DNA of 64,000 bases from the NCBI RefSeq assembly GCF_900102165.1, contig NZ_FNBD01000004.1:62001-126000 (forward strand). The letters are read 5' to 3'. Under the pieces are notes generated by a model. It made no database searches. It worked only from the letters and a program-made list of their open reading frames with translations, and was not told the origin of the DNA. Shown here piece by piece: positions 33,251 through 42,147 of this stretch (position 1 is its first letter; each line of letters starts with the position of its first letter). A program made the position numbers and the translations under genes. The stretch comes from Cellulophaga baltica (GTDB lineage Bacteria; Bacteroidota; Bacteroidia; Flavobacteriales; Flavobacteriaceae).

Positions 33251-34297
33251 ATGAAAAAAGTTGTAACGTTCGGAGAGATTATGCTTCGTTTAGCTCCAGA
33301 AGGATTTTTAAGATTTTCACAAGCTAGTAGTTTTGATGTTGTTTACGGAGGTGGTGAATCTAACGTAGCAGTATCTTTAGCTAACTATGGTGTTCCTGTA
33401 GATTTCGTAACGCGTTTGCCAAAGAATGATATTGGAGAATGCGCAATGATGGAAATGCGTAAGCGTGGTGTAGGCGTTGATAAAATTGTATGGGGTGGTG
33501 ACCGTTTAGGAATATATTTCCTAGAAACAGGAGCAGTATCTCGTGGTAGTAAAGTGGTTTATGACCGTGCACATTCTGCAATTTCTGAAATTAAGCCAGG
33601 TATGGTAGATTGGAAAGCTGCTTTTAAAGATGTTGCTTGGTTTCATTGGACAGGTATTACGCCAGCTATTTCTCAAGGAGCGGCAGATGCATGTTTAGAA
33701 GCTGTTAAAGTAGCAAGTGAAATGGGAGTTACTATTTCTACGGATTTAAATTATAGAGCAAAATTATGGACCTACTGTGATGATGCTCATAGAGAAAAAG
33801 TAATGACGGAATTAACGTCTTATTGTGACGTTGTTTTAGGGAACGAAGAAGATGCAGAAAAGCATTTCGGAATTCACCCTGAAGGTTTAGACGTGCATAA
33901 GAATGGTCATGATGTAAAAGCAGAAGCATTTTTATCTGTATGTAAGCAAATGATGGAGAAATTTCCAAGAGCTAAGAAAGTTATTACAACTTTAAGAGGT
34001 TCTATTTCTGCTTCTCATAACACATGGGCGGGTGTTTTATATGATGGTACAAAGATGTACGAAACTCGTCAATACCAAATTACAGATATCGTAGATAGAG
34101 TAGGTGGAGGAGATTCTTTCATGGGTGGATTAATTTATGGTCTTTTAAAGTATCCTGAAGATGATCAAAATGCATTAGATTTTGCTGTTGCAGCTTCTTG
34201 TTTAAAACATACGATTAAAGGTGATGCTAACTTAGCAACTGTTTCAGAAGTTGAAAAACTTATGGGTGGAGATGCTTCTGGTAGAGTAGCTAGATAA
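33251..34297 (+). CDS. kdgK: 2-dehydro-3-deoxygluconokinase (PfkB family)
   Basis: Phosphorylates 2-keto-3-deoxygluconate, the product of DEHU reduction, to KDPG. The 348-residue ribokinase-fold protein has the substrate-binding start 'GEIMLRLAPEG' and GGGESNVAVSLANYG, and the C-terminal anion-hole/catalytic motif DRVGGGDSFMGG with the catalytic Asp. Divergent from lacI, 17 bp before the phosphofructokinase gene. Confidence 0.92.
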   Translation: MKKVVTFGEIMLRLAPEGFLRFSQASSFDVVYGGGESNVAVSLANYGVPVDFVTRLPKNDIGECAMMEMRKRGVGVDKIVWGGDRLGIYFLETGAVSRGSKVVYDRAHSAISEIKPGMVDWKAAFKDVAWFHWTGITPAISQGAADACLEAVKVASEMGVTISTDLNYRAKLWTYCDDAHREKVMTELTSYCDVVLGNEEDAEKHFGIHPEGLDVHKNGHDVKAEAFLSVCKQMMEKFPRAKKVITTLRGSISASHNTWAGVLYDGTKMYETRQYQITDIVDRVGGGDSFMGGLIYGLLKYPEDDQNALDFAVAASCLKHTIKGDANLATVSEVEKLMGGDASGRVAR

Positions 34298-34314
34298 TTA
34301 ACAAAAAGATATAA

Positions 34315-35535
34315 ATGGCTTCTAAATCTATATTAATTATTTGTGGCGGAGGCCCAGCACCGGGAATTAATGCTGTAATAAGCACGGTTGCTAAAATTTT
34401 TTTAAAAGATGGATACCGAGTTTTAGGCTTGCACGAAGGCTTCAAAGGAATTTTTTCTGATAAGCCAGAAATTAAAGAGTTCGATTTTGCACACGCAGAT
34501 CGTATTTTTAGTCGTGGTGGATCAACACTTATAATGAGTAGATTTAAGCCAAGTGATGAGAAAATCAACACAGAACTTTTTATTCAGAATAACGTAAAAT
34601 TATTAGTTAGTATAGGCGGTGACGACACCGCCTCTACGGCTAATAGAATTACAACGTATCTTTCTAAAGAAAATATTTCTATAGCCAATATCCATGTGCC
34701 TAAAACTATAGATAATGATCTTCCTTTACCTGATAGAAATCCTACTTTTGGATTTCATTCAGCAAAAGATGAAGGTGTTAGAATAGGAAATACTACGTAT
34801 GAAGATGCGCGTACCAGTCAGAATTGGTTTGTGATGTCTACCATGGGTAGATCCGCCGGTCATTTGGCTTTTGGTATTGCTACAAGTTGTCATTTTCCAA
34901 TGATGGTTATTCCTGAAATGTTCAATAACACAGAAATTACCTTTGATAAGGTAGTGCGTTTGATTATTTCATCGATGATTAAAAGAAAAATAGAAAACAT
35001 TAATTATGGCGTAGCTTTAATTAGTGAAGGTGTTTTTCATATTATGCCAGATTCAGAACTTGAAAATTGTGGTATTAATTTTACTTATGATGATCATGGT
35101 CATCCAGAGCTTGGTAACGTAAGTAAATCGCATATTTTTAATATGTTAGTTCAGCTTAAATTAAAAGAGCTTGGAATTAGTATCAAAAGTAGACCAGTAG
35201 AATTAGGTTATGAACTTCGGTGTTGTCGGCCAATTGGTTTTGATTTAACCTTGTGTACCTTATTAGGGTTGGGGGTCAAAAAACTATATGATGAAGGTAT
35301 AAGTGGTTGTATTGTTACGGCCAATTCTAAAGGAGAAGTAAGTCCTTTGTATTTAAAAGACTTACAAGATGGTGAGGGGAAAATTTCGCCTCGTTTGGTA
35401 GATATAAATTCGGAATTTGCAAAGCTATGTTTCCAGAATCTACATTATTTATCGGAGGATGATTTTGATAAGGCTAAAGAATACGTGGCGCATCCTGAAG
35501 AATATTATTTTAATAACATTTTAAAAGAAGCTTAA
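34315..35535 (+). CDS. Phosphofructokinase of the PPi-dependent type
   Basis: PfkA-superfamily enzyme of 406 residues. The nucleotide/PPi site reads GGDDT (101-105): Asp104 in place of the Gly found in ATP-dependent enzymes. The second diagnostic spot reads PKTIDND (129-135), with Lys130 in place of Gly. Both replacements mark pyrophosphate-dependent, reversible PFKs. The N-terminal GGGPAPGINA loop is intact. It is 17 bp after kdgK and ends at a terminator, so it is transcribed with a gene of the Entner-Doudoroff-type branch, an unusual pairing. Confidence 0.87.
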   Translation: MASKSILIICGGGPAPGINAVISTVAKIFLKDGYRVLGLHEGFKGIFSDKPEIKEFDFAHADRIFSRGGSTLIMSRFKPSDEKINTELFIQNNVKLLVSIGGDDTASTANRITTYLSKENISIANIHVPKTIDNDLPLPDRNPTFGFHSAKDEGVRIGNTTYEDARTSQNWFVMSTMGRSAGHLAFGIATSCHFPMMVIPEMFNNTEITFDKVVRLIISSMIKRKIENINYGVALISEGVFHIMPDSELENCGINFTYDDHGHPELGNVSKSHIFNMLVQLKLKELGISIKSRPVELGYELRCCRPIGFDLTLCTLLGLGVKKLYDEGISGCIVTANSKGEVSPLYLKDLQDGEGKISPRLVDINSEFAKLCFQNLHYLSEDDFDKAKEYVAHPEEYYFNNILKEA

Positions 35536-35597
35536 TTATAGTTGATTTTGCTTTAATAATACCCGTTTGGAACCTCAAGGTTATTAAGCGGAATATC

Positions 35598-35626
35598 TCT
35601 AGTAGATCTACTAGATAATTTTTTTT
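35598..35626 (+). terminator. Terminator of the kdgK-PFK unit
   Basis: An 18-bp perfect palindrome (TCTAGTAGA repeated in reverse) followed by TAATTTTTTTT, 63 bp after the phosphofructokinase stop. Confidence 0.75.
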
Positions 35627-35639
35627 AGAATTTAACTAA

Positions 35640-35676
35640 TAAGAGCGCTGAAACTTTGGTTTCGGCGCTCTTTGCT
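35640..35676 (-). terminator. Terminator of the metal-type TonB receptor gene
   Basis: GC-rich stem (AAGAGCGC..GAAAC with GTTTC..GCGCTCTT, one mismatch, loop TTTG) between convergent genes; flanking T/A runs are short, so it may act in either direction. Confidence 0.65.
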
Positions 35677-35693
35677 TTAATAAAATCTAAAAG

Positions 35694-37913
35694 TTATAGA
35701 GGTACGCTAATACCAATACTAATATTTCTTCCAATATTACCTATAGCATCATATTTTAAACGAGATAAATGCGATACATAGTTTTTATTTAGCAAATTAT
35801 TACAACTAATTCTCAGATCCATTGGATTGTTGAATATAGTTACAGTACCTCCTAATCCAACGCTTAAAAGATTATATCCTTCTGTAGTTGTTTCAAAAAG
35901 ACTTATTTTATCTTGCTGAAAAACAGATTTTAAGGTGATGAAGGTATAGCCACTAGTGATCCATCCATTACGCTTGGTAAATTCCCCTCTTAATGTGTTG
36001 GTGATACTATTTGCAGGAATTAACGGTAGGTTATCTCCATCCTTTAATTTCCCGCGAACGGTTTGAAAGCTACTTTCAAAATGCAACCAATCTAAAGGAT
36101 GCGGATGAATATGAATTCCTGCTTCTCCACCGTACAAATAGGCATCTTGTTGGTTGTATACAAATACTTGATTTTCGTCTATTTCATCGCCATTAGGAGC
36201 AATAAATACATAATCATTTATAGTATTATAAAATCCATTTACAAACACCTCAAAATGCTGATTTTTGTATTCTAAGGCAACGTCTGTCTGTAAGTTTTGC
36301 TCATTTTTTAAATTAGTATTTCCTATTTCGTATCTATTTGTGCCTTCGTGTACGCCATTTGAAGTCAATTCAGCAAGATTTGGGGCTCTAAATCCTGTAG
36401 CCAGATTCACTCTAGCAATGAGGTTGTCAGCGAAGTTTGCTTTATAGCCTAAAGCTGCGTTAAAACTGCTAAAATCTCTATCTAGAGCGGCGATATATCC
36501 TTCTTCTCCTGAAATACCATTGGCATCACCCTTAATGGTTCTATGATCGTAACGTAAACCTACTTGAATATCATTAAAATCATTTAAATGTATGTGTGAG
36601 GTACCAAAAAAGCCAATATCATTTGTTATCGCATCAGGAACTAAAAGCTCTTCACCAAAATTGCTATTAGTTTGGTGAAGTCCTTGAATACCAACAATAG
36701 TTTCTAATGGTCCGTATTTCGGAGTATGATATTGGACATTATAATTAAAAGTATTCAAATTCATATGTAATGCGGCACCATCTTCGCCTTCTTCAAATTC
36801 TTTTCTAATATTAGAGGTATATCCTAAGGTAACGTCCAGACTTGAGGCGTCAAATAGTAAGCTACTTTTAGAACTTAAAATATGGTTGTCTATAGTTTGG
36901 TTGGGTTCTATAGGTGAGCGGTCGGTACTTTGATTACCAATTTCTTCAGGGATTCCTAAATTGGAATTATTATAGTTGTAACGCACTTCCGTTTTAAAGT
37001 TTGTAGCTTGGTAACCAATACCAGTTTTTATATCATATTCTTTAAATCTAGAATTGGTTACGCGTTCATTACTACCTGTTTTGTAATCGGTATGAGTAGT
37101 TAGCGCTCCACGAAGTAAAAATCTGAAGTGTTCTGTAGCAGCTTTAACTCCTGCATTAGCAGTTAGGCCTTGTGTGTTCGTAAAATAATTTAAGTTAATA
37201 TCTCCTTCAGTAGAATTGGGTAACGAGAATTTTTCAGGATTTAAATAGAGAACACCTCCCATGGCATCCGATCCATAGAGTAGGGAAGCAGGGCCTTTTA
37301 TAACCTCAATACTTTCAATTCCTGCATCATTTACGCCTAAACCATGCTCGTCTCCAAATTGTTGGTTCTCTAAACGTATTCCTTGGGTATATACCAACAC
37401 TCTATTGGCATTCAAACCTCTAATAACGGGTTTGCCTATACCAATACCGGTAGAGACACTTTCTACACCTGCAATACGTGCTATCCCATCAGCTAAGGTT
37501 ATAGAGCCCTTCGTTTTCAAATCGGCAATATTTGCGTATTCTACTTTCATGACATTTTCACTTTGTAATTTGTGAAAAGGAGTAGAAACAATAATTTCTT
37601 CCATTTCAATGGCACTTTCGTTTAGTGACAGATCATAGATTTCTTCTGTACTATTTATGGAAATAGATTTTGAGACCGTTTGATATCCTATATACGACAC
37701 TACAATTTTGTAAGATCCAGAGGGTAAATTTGATATTTTATACACCCCTCTAGCGTCTGTAATAGCACCTTTTTCTAATTGAGGGAAATAGATAGAAACT
37801 TGTTCTAAAGGCAGGTTGTTATTTACATCTGTTACTGTTCCTGTAAGTGAGTTTTGTGAATAGACAAAACTGCTTAACATTGCTAAAAGCAATGTGAAAT
37901 ATATTTTATTCAT
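35694..37913 (-). CDS. TonB-dependent receptor, probably for a metal or metal complex
   Basis: Outer-membrane receptor of 739 residues: signal peptide ending near VYSQ, CarboxypepD_reg-like domain (TGTVTDVNNNLPLEQVSI, about 23-105), plug with 'GIGKPVIRGLNANRVLVYTQG' and 'FGDEHGLGVNDAGIESIEVIKGPASLLYGSDAMGGVL', and a barrel ending with an aromatic-containing strand. The plug resembles ZnuD/CirA-like metal receptors more than SusC, and no SusD follows. A small Cys/His-rich exported protein is encoded 46 bp upstream in the same direction. The transported ion or chelate cannot be identified. Confidence 0.88.
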   Translation of the reverse strand: MNKIYFTLLLAMLSSFVYSQNSLTGTVTDVNNNLPLEQVSIYFPQLEKGAITDARGVYKISNLPSGSYKIVVSYIGYQTVSKSISINSTEEIYDLSLNESAIEMEEIIVSTPFHKLQSENVMKVEYANIADLKTKGSITLADGIARIAGVESVSTGIGIGKPVIRGLNANRVLVYTQGIRLENQQFGDEHGLGVNDAGIESIEVIKGPASLLYGSDAMGGVLYLNPEKFSLPNSTEGDINLNYFTNTQGLTANAGVKAATEHFRFLLRGALTTHTDYKTGSNERVTNSRFKEYDIKTGIGYQATNFKTEVRYNYNNSNLGIPEEIGNQSTDRSPIEPNQTIDNHILSSKSSLLFDASSLDVTLGYTSNIRKEFEEGEDGAALHMNLNTFNYNVQYHTPKYGPLETIVGIQGLHQTNSNFGEELLVPDAITNDIGFFGTSHIHLNDFNDIQVGLRYDHRTIKGDANGISGEEGYIAALDRDFSSFNAALGYKANFADNLIARVNLATGFRAPNLAELTSNGVHEGTNRYEIGNTNLKNEQNLQTDVALEYKNQHFEVFVNGFYNTINDYVFIAPNGDEIDENQVFVYNQQDAYLYGGEAGIHIHPHPLDWLHFESSFQTVRGKLKDGDNLPLIPANSITNTLRGEFTKRNGWITSGYTFITLKSVFQQDKISLFETTTEGYNLLSVGLGGTVTIFNNPMDLRISCNNLLNKNYVSHLSRLKYDAIGNIGRNISIGISVPL

Positions 37914-37959
37914 ATACTAAATATTATACTAAATGATATTTTATCTTTTAACTACGGAG

Positions 37960-38292
37960 TTATGAATGTAGAGGAGGACCCCTAAGCGTAAAATGAAGTT
38001 GTTGAAATTCGCTTAAAAGAAAATAGAATATATCAGTTACGGAAGTAAGATTTACTGGCTCCAAAATTGGAAAACTAAAAACTTCTGGTGTCAAATAAGT
38101 AGTGATATGGTATTTATGAAAATCACAATCAAATTCAGTTTCATGAATATGTCCTTTAGTTTTTTCTTGGCAAGTTTGCTCTTTGTGTTCAAATACGGCA
38201 TGAGATATTTTTGCAATATCAGGAATACCTAAAGCGGCGAGTAGTGAAATTGCAATACAGGAAAGTAGAATTTTGGATAATTTATTCCCCAT
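37960..38292 (-). CDS. Small Cys/His-rich exported protein upstream of a TonB receptor
   Basis: A 110-residue protein with an N-terminal hydrophobic segment (about residues 8-24) and a run of possible metal ligands: His31, His36, Cys41, His48, His50, Cys56, His59 and His62. The C terminus ends in FTLRGPPLHS, an RGPP ending. I do not recognise a named domain. It is co-directional with the receptor gene (46 bp), so a role in binding or sensing the metal taken up by the receptor is a reasonable inference. Confidence 0.72.
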   Translation of the reverse strand: MGNKLSKILLSCIAISLLAALGIPDIAKISHAVFEHKEQTCQEKTKGHIHETEFDCDFHKYHITTYLTPEVFSFPILEPVNLTSVTDIFYFLLSEFQQLHFTLRGPPLHS

Positions 38293-38348
38293 GATTTTTC
38301 AAAGGTAGTAAAAGCGACTCGTATTAGCTTGTTAAGAAAAACACAAGC

Positions 38349-38666
38349 TTACTTAAATAGGAACCCCAGTCCAAGGCGACTCAACATTTTTTTTTCAAAA
38401 TTCCAGAAAAATTTGAATTGACCAAATAACCAACCAAAGATGATTAATAATATTTGGTATATAGGAAAAATGATTAAAATACGTACGGTCCAATAAAGAA
38501 TAGAAAAGTACCAGTCATCTGCAAAATTATCTCGTGTAAATCCAATATAATCTAAGAGTGGTCTTGCAATTTTTAATGCTGAAGATCCTGTAACTGAAAA
38601 AACGAGTAGAATCATGATGATTCCAAAGTTAGATTCTATCCCCCAGCGTTCTTTTAATTTTTTCAT
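38349..38666 (-). CDS. Small membrane protein, DUF6787-like
   Basis: A 105-residue protein opening with MKKLKERWGI and two hydrophobic segments (about 14-32 and 57-86). It matches, from memory, a family of small Bacteroidota membrane proteins called DUF6787; no function is known. Located between two minus-strand genes with 30-56 bp gaps, so an operon is possible. Confidence 0.68.
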   Translation of the reverse strand: MKKLKERWGIESNFGIIMILLVFSVTGSSALKIARPLLDYIGFTRDNFADDWYFSILYWTVRILIIFPIYQILLIIFGWLFGQFKFFWNFEKKMLSRLGLGFLFK

Positions 38667-38696
38667 AGCATTTTTAAATCGCTTGCAAATATAAAA

Positions 38697-39155
38697 TTAT
38701 ATACGGGGATAAAAAGAACCTAAGCGTTGATTATATTTTCTTTGGAAATAAATGAAGTAATTATAGAGCTTGAAGTTTACCTCATAGCCATAATCTGTGA
38801 AGGAATCATAGTCGATTCTCATTTCATAGAGATTGGGATTAAACCTTTGTGGTTGTTGCACTCTTTGGTTCCATGCCAGTACCCAAACCGCATTTCTAGC
38901 CTCTAAATAATTTTGAGAATAATATCCTTCTGATCTAGCTATACTTTGCAACCAAAAATTAAAGCCAGGTTCAATAATAATTATTTCATATGCACTTTCT
39001 TTATCAGCAATAGTAATAGTATCTCCTTGAGTTTGCTTGAAAGCGGCTTTTTCTTTTTCAGAAATAGCATTAACATTTTTGGTACTCGTACAGCCAAATG
39101 TTATTAAAGCGATGACGGTTAAGAGAATACCCAAATGTATTACATACTTTTTCAT
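38697..39155 (-). CDS. DUF6146-like lipoprotein
   Basis: A 152-residue lipoprotein (lipobox FGC, about Cys22 from the ATG at 39155; an in-frame TTG lies 15 bp upstream). The mature part contains 'YSQNYLEARNAVWVLAWNQR' and 'YEVNFKLYNYFIYFQRKYNQRLG', conserved in a Bacteroidota family of unknown function. The ATG was preferred because it puts the hydrophobic core right at the N terminus. Confidence 0.7.
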   Translation of the reverse strand: MKKYVIHLGILLTVIALITFGCTSTKNVNAISEKEKAAFKQTQGDTITIADKESAYEIIIIEPGFNFWLQSIARSEGYYSQNYLEARNAVWVLAWNQRVQQPQRFNPNLYEMRIDYDSFTDYGYEVNFKLYNYFIYFQRKYNQRLGSFYPRI

Positions 39156-39168
39156 AGTCTTAAGATAC

Positions 39169-39202
39169 AAAAAAAGCTGAATATGGAATATTCAGCTTTT
39201 TT
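39169..39202 (-). terminator. Terminator after the DUF937 gene
   Basis: GCTGAATAT and ATATTCAGC form a perfect stem with a 3-nt loop and A/T runs on both sides; on the minus strand the T-run follows the DUF937 gene. Confidence 0.8.
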
Positions 39203-39222
39203 AAAATTGTGTTTAAAGGTAT

Positions 39223-39858
39223 TTATTTTCCGAAAAGTCCTCCTAAAAGACCTCCGATACCACCTTTTTTGCCACTAGATCCCATGACCATTCCTGCAAC
39301 ATCATCCAAGATACTACCATCGCCATCTGCATCAAGTAAAGAAGTAATTAAACTTTGATTCTCTTGAGGTTGACCGCCAAGCATTCCGCCTAATAAAGCG
39401 TTCATACCACTAGCATCACTAACATTATTTTGAGAAGTTTGTTTTGACAAGAATCCCATCAAAATTGGAGCTGCTATTTTTAAAATATTACCAACAGACC
39501 CAGCATCTACGCCAGCTTTTTGGCTTATAGCACTCTCAACACTTTCTTGTTTAGAACCTAAAAGGTGACCTAGAATTCCAGCACCGTCATTGGTGACAGC
39601 ATCATCAACTCCACCACCAAATAAACCACCTAGGTTATCTAGTATGCTTCCGTCATGTTTTCCTCCTTGTAAAGCACTCATTAATCCTTGTGCGCCTTCT
39701 GGTGTAGAGACATTCTTTTTCATAGCGCCTAATAGCAATGGCATGGCCATACTAAGTACGCTTGCAGTTTTTCCTTCTGATTCTCCGGTTTGACCTGCAA
39801 CACCGCTAATTAATTGTTGACCCATTGGGCCACTTAATAAATCTAATAATCCTGACAT
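39223..39858 (-). CDS. DUF937 (YidB-like) family protein
   Basis: A 211-residue, Gly/Leu/Ser-rich protein with the pattern 'MSGLLDLLSGPMGQQLISGVAGQTG' and repeated 'GGxLGGL' stretches, typical of DUF937. No signal peptide. Two similar halves (MAMPLLLGAMKKN and IAAPILMGFLSKQ) suggest an internal duplication. Function is unknown. The gene stands alone with its own terminator. Confidence 0.85.
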   Translation of the reverse strand: MSGLLDLLSGPMGQQLISGVAGQTGESEGKTASVLSMAMPLLLGAMKKNVSTPEGAQGLMSALQGGKHDGSILDNLGGLFGGGVDDAVTNDGAGILGHLLGSKQESVESAISQKAGVDAGSVGNILKIAAPILMGFLSKQTSQNNVSDASGMNALLGGMLGGQPQENQSLITSLLDADGDGSILDDVAGMVMGSSGKKGGIGGLLGGLFGK

Positions 39859-39937
39859 TTTATAGTTTTGGTTTTTTTATTTTCTCTAATTTACAAAAAA
39901 GAAGTAAATTCTTTCTAATTTGTTAAGAAAAAGGTTG

Positions 39938-40888
39938 TTATTTTAACAATGCACTAATTTTAGTTGCTAGTTCAACACCAATTCTGTCTTGAGCTTCCTT
40001 AGTAGCTGCACCAATATGTGGTGTTAACGAAATATCAGGGTGCATTAGTATTTTTATTTCAGGTTTTGGTTCAGATTCGTACACATCTAAACCTGCAAAG
40101 GCAACTTTACGTGATTCCATAGCATCAATCAAAGCTACTTCATCTAATGCTCCACCACGTGCGGTGTTGATGATACCAACCCCATCTTTCATTAAGCTGA
40201 ATTCATTCTTGCCAATTACATATGCTGTTTGTTTAGGCACATGCAAGGTTATAAAATCTGCTGATTTTAAAACGTCTTCTTTACTATTGTTCTTTAAATG
40301 GAAATCTAAGATTTGCCCGTCATAAAATTTTAAAGAGACAGTTGTTTCATCAATTTCAGAATCGTGATAAAGTACTTTCATACCAACACCCAATGCTATT
40401 TTTGCAGTAGCTTGTCCAATTTTTCCGAAACCGATAATTCCTAAAGTTTTTCCTCGTAGTTCCGAACCGCTTGAATAGTCCTTTTTAAGGTCTTTAAAAC
40501 GGCTATCACCATCAAGAGGCATATTCCTGTTTGAATCATATAAAAAACGAACTGCGCCGTATAAATGAGCAAAAACCAACTCAGCAACAGATTCAGAAGA
40601 AGCTTCAGGAGTATTTATAACGTGTACTCCTTTTTCTTTAGCATAAGCAACATCTATATTATCCATGCCAACACCACCACGGCCAATTAACTTAAGACTT
40701 GGGCATTGATCAATAATATCTTTTCTTACTTCAGTTGCACTGCGTACAAGCAGCGCTGCAATTGTATGTTTATTTATGTAATCTATAAGTTGATTCTGTG
40801 CAACGTTTACCGTTAAAACTTCAAAGCCATTTGATTTCAATGCATCAATTCCAGCTTGAGAAATTCCATCGTTTGCTAATATTCTCAT
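39938..40888 (-). CDS. serA: D-3-phosphoglycerate dehydrogenase, short form
   Basis: First enzyme of serine synthesis, oxidising 3-phosphoglycerate with NAD. ATG at 40888 gives 316 residues; no C-terminal ACT regulatory domain, as in short Bacteroidota forms. Motifs: GRGGVGMDNID, nucleotide loop GFGKIGQ, INTARGG (catalytic Arg region), YESEP and the catalytic His in LTPHIGA. Downstream of serC in the same direction; the 63-bp gap holds a 13-bp hairpin. Confidence 0.93.
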   Translation of the reverse strand: MRILANDGISQAGIDALKSNGFEVLTVNVAQNQLIDYINKHTIAALLVRSATEVRKDIIDQCPSLKLIGRGGVGMDNIDVAYAKEKGVHVINTPEASSESVAELVFAHLYGAVRFLYDSNRNMPLDGDSRFKDLKKDYSSGSELRGKTLGIIGFGKIGQATAKIALGVGMKVLYHDSEIDETTVSLKFYDGQILDFHLKNNSKEDVLKSADFITLHVPKQTAYVIGKNEFSLMKDGVGIINTARGGALDEVALIDAMESRKVAFAGLDVYESEPKPEIKILMHPDISLTPHIGAATKEAQDRIGVELATKISALLK

Positions 40889-40907
40889 GTTCAATTTTTA
40901 TAATTTT

Positions 40908-40948
40908 AAAAGATTAAATATTCTATTTATGGAAGTATTTAATCTTTT
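40908..40948 (-). repeat. Hairpin between serC and serA
   Basis: AAAAGATTAAATA and its exact complement (13 bp) enclose a 15-nt loop. On the minus strand it is followed by a short T-run, so it could be a partial terminator or attenuator between serC and serA. Confidence 0.55.
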
Positions 40949-40951
40949 TAT

Positions 40952-42016
40952 CTACGCTTTTCTTTCCATTTCACTCATTACATCTACTAATACGCCAACG
41001 CTCTCTAGAGTTAAGGCATTATACATAGATGCTCTGTAGCCACCTATTGATCTATGTCCATTAATTCCACTAATACCAGCTTCTTTCCAAGCAGCGTCAA
41101 AAGCAGGTTTTAATTTTTCATCCGTAATACTAAAAGTTGCATTCATTGTAGATCTATCTTCTATATTAGCATATCCCTTAAATAAAGGGTTTAAATCAAT
41201 TTCAGAATATAGCAATTGTGCTTTTTTGTTGTTAATTTCTTCTATAACAGATATACCGCCTATACCTTTTAACCATTCTAATGTTAACATAGAGACGTAA
41301 ATAGGAAATACTGCAGGAGTATTAAACATACTTTCTTTGGCAATACTAACTTGGTAATCTAAAATAGAAGGAATTTTACGCGTTACTTTCCCTAAAATAT
41401 CTTCTTTAATAACAACTAACTCTGTTCCTGCGGGTCCCATATTTTTTTGAGCACCAGCATAAATTAAATCAAATTGAGAGAAATCTATTTGTTTAGAAAA
41501 AATATCAGAACTCATGTCACAAACCAAAGGAACATTTACTTTTGGAAATGTTTTCATTTGAGTTCCGTAAATGGTATTGTTAGAGGTTACGTGCAAGTAA
41601 TCTAAATCATTAGGAACACCAAATATTTTTGGAATATGGTTATAGTTTTCATTTTTAGAAGAAGCCACTTCAACTACTTCTCCGAAAAATTTAGCTTCTT
41701 TGATAGCGTTATTCGCCCAAGTACCTGTATTTAAATAGCCAGCTTTAGTTTCCAATAAGTTGTAAGCCACACGTACAAACTCCATACTAGCTCCTCCTTG
41801 TAAAAATAAAGCTTTATACCCTTTACCTTCTAAACCTAGTAATTCTAAGGCAAGCGATCTAGCATTTTCCATGATCTCCACAAACTCTTTACTTCTGTGA
41901 GACATCTCTATAAGAGACAATCCTGAACCATTATAGTCTTGTACAGCTTCAGAGGCTTTTAATAACACTTCTTGTGGTAATATACACGGTCCTGCGCTAA
42001 AATTATGCTTTTTCAT
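40952..42016 (-). CDS. serC: Phosphoserine aminotransferase
   Basis: PLP-dependent transaminase making 3-phosphoserine. The 354-residue protein starts with the family signature 'KKHNFSAGPCILPQEVL', has 'LFLQGGASMEF' and the PLP lysine in 'YAGAQKNMGPAG'. Upstream partner of serA. Length is standard for the family. Confidence 0.96.
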   Translation of the reverse strand: MKKHNFSAGPCILPQEVLLKASEAVQDYNGSGLSLIEMSHRSKEFVEIMENARSLALELLGLEGKGYKALFLQGGASMEFVRVAYNLLETKAGYLNTGTWANNAIKEAKFFGEVVEVASSKNENYNHIPKIFGVPNDLDYLHVTSNNTIYGTQMKTFPKVNVPLVCDMSSDIFSKQIDFSQFDLIYAGAQKNMGPAGTELVVIKEDILGKVTRKIPSILDYQVSIAKESMFNTPAVFPIYVSMLTLEWLKGIGGISVIEEINNKKAQLLYSEIDLNPLFKGYANIEDRSTMNATFSITDEKLKPAFDAAWKEAGISGINGHRSIGGYRASMYNALTLESVGVLVDVMSEMERKA

Positions 42017-42147
42017 TTGTGTTTTGTTTATTTTGATTTTTGGTCTTATAGGACCTTGACTAATTAATAAAAAATATTCTTAAAAAGAATTTTAAGTTGA
42101 CAAAGGTTGTAAAATTTATGCGAATTAAAGCGAATTATTCAAAAATT

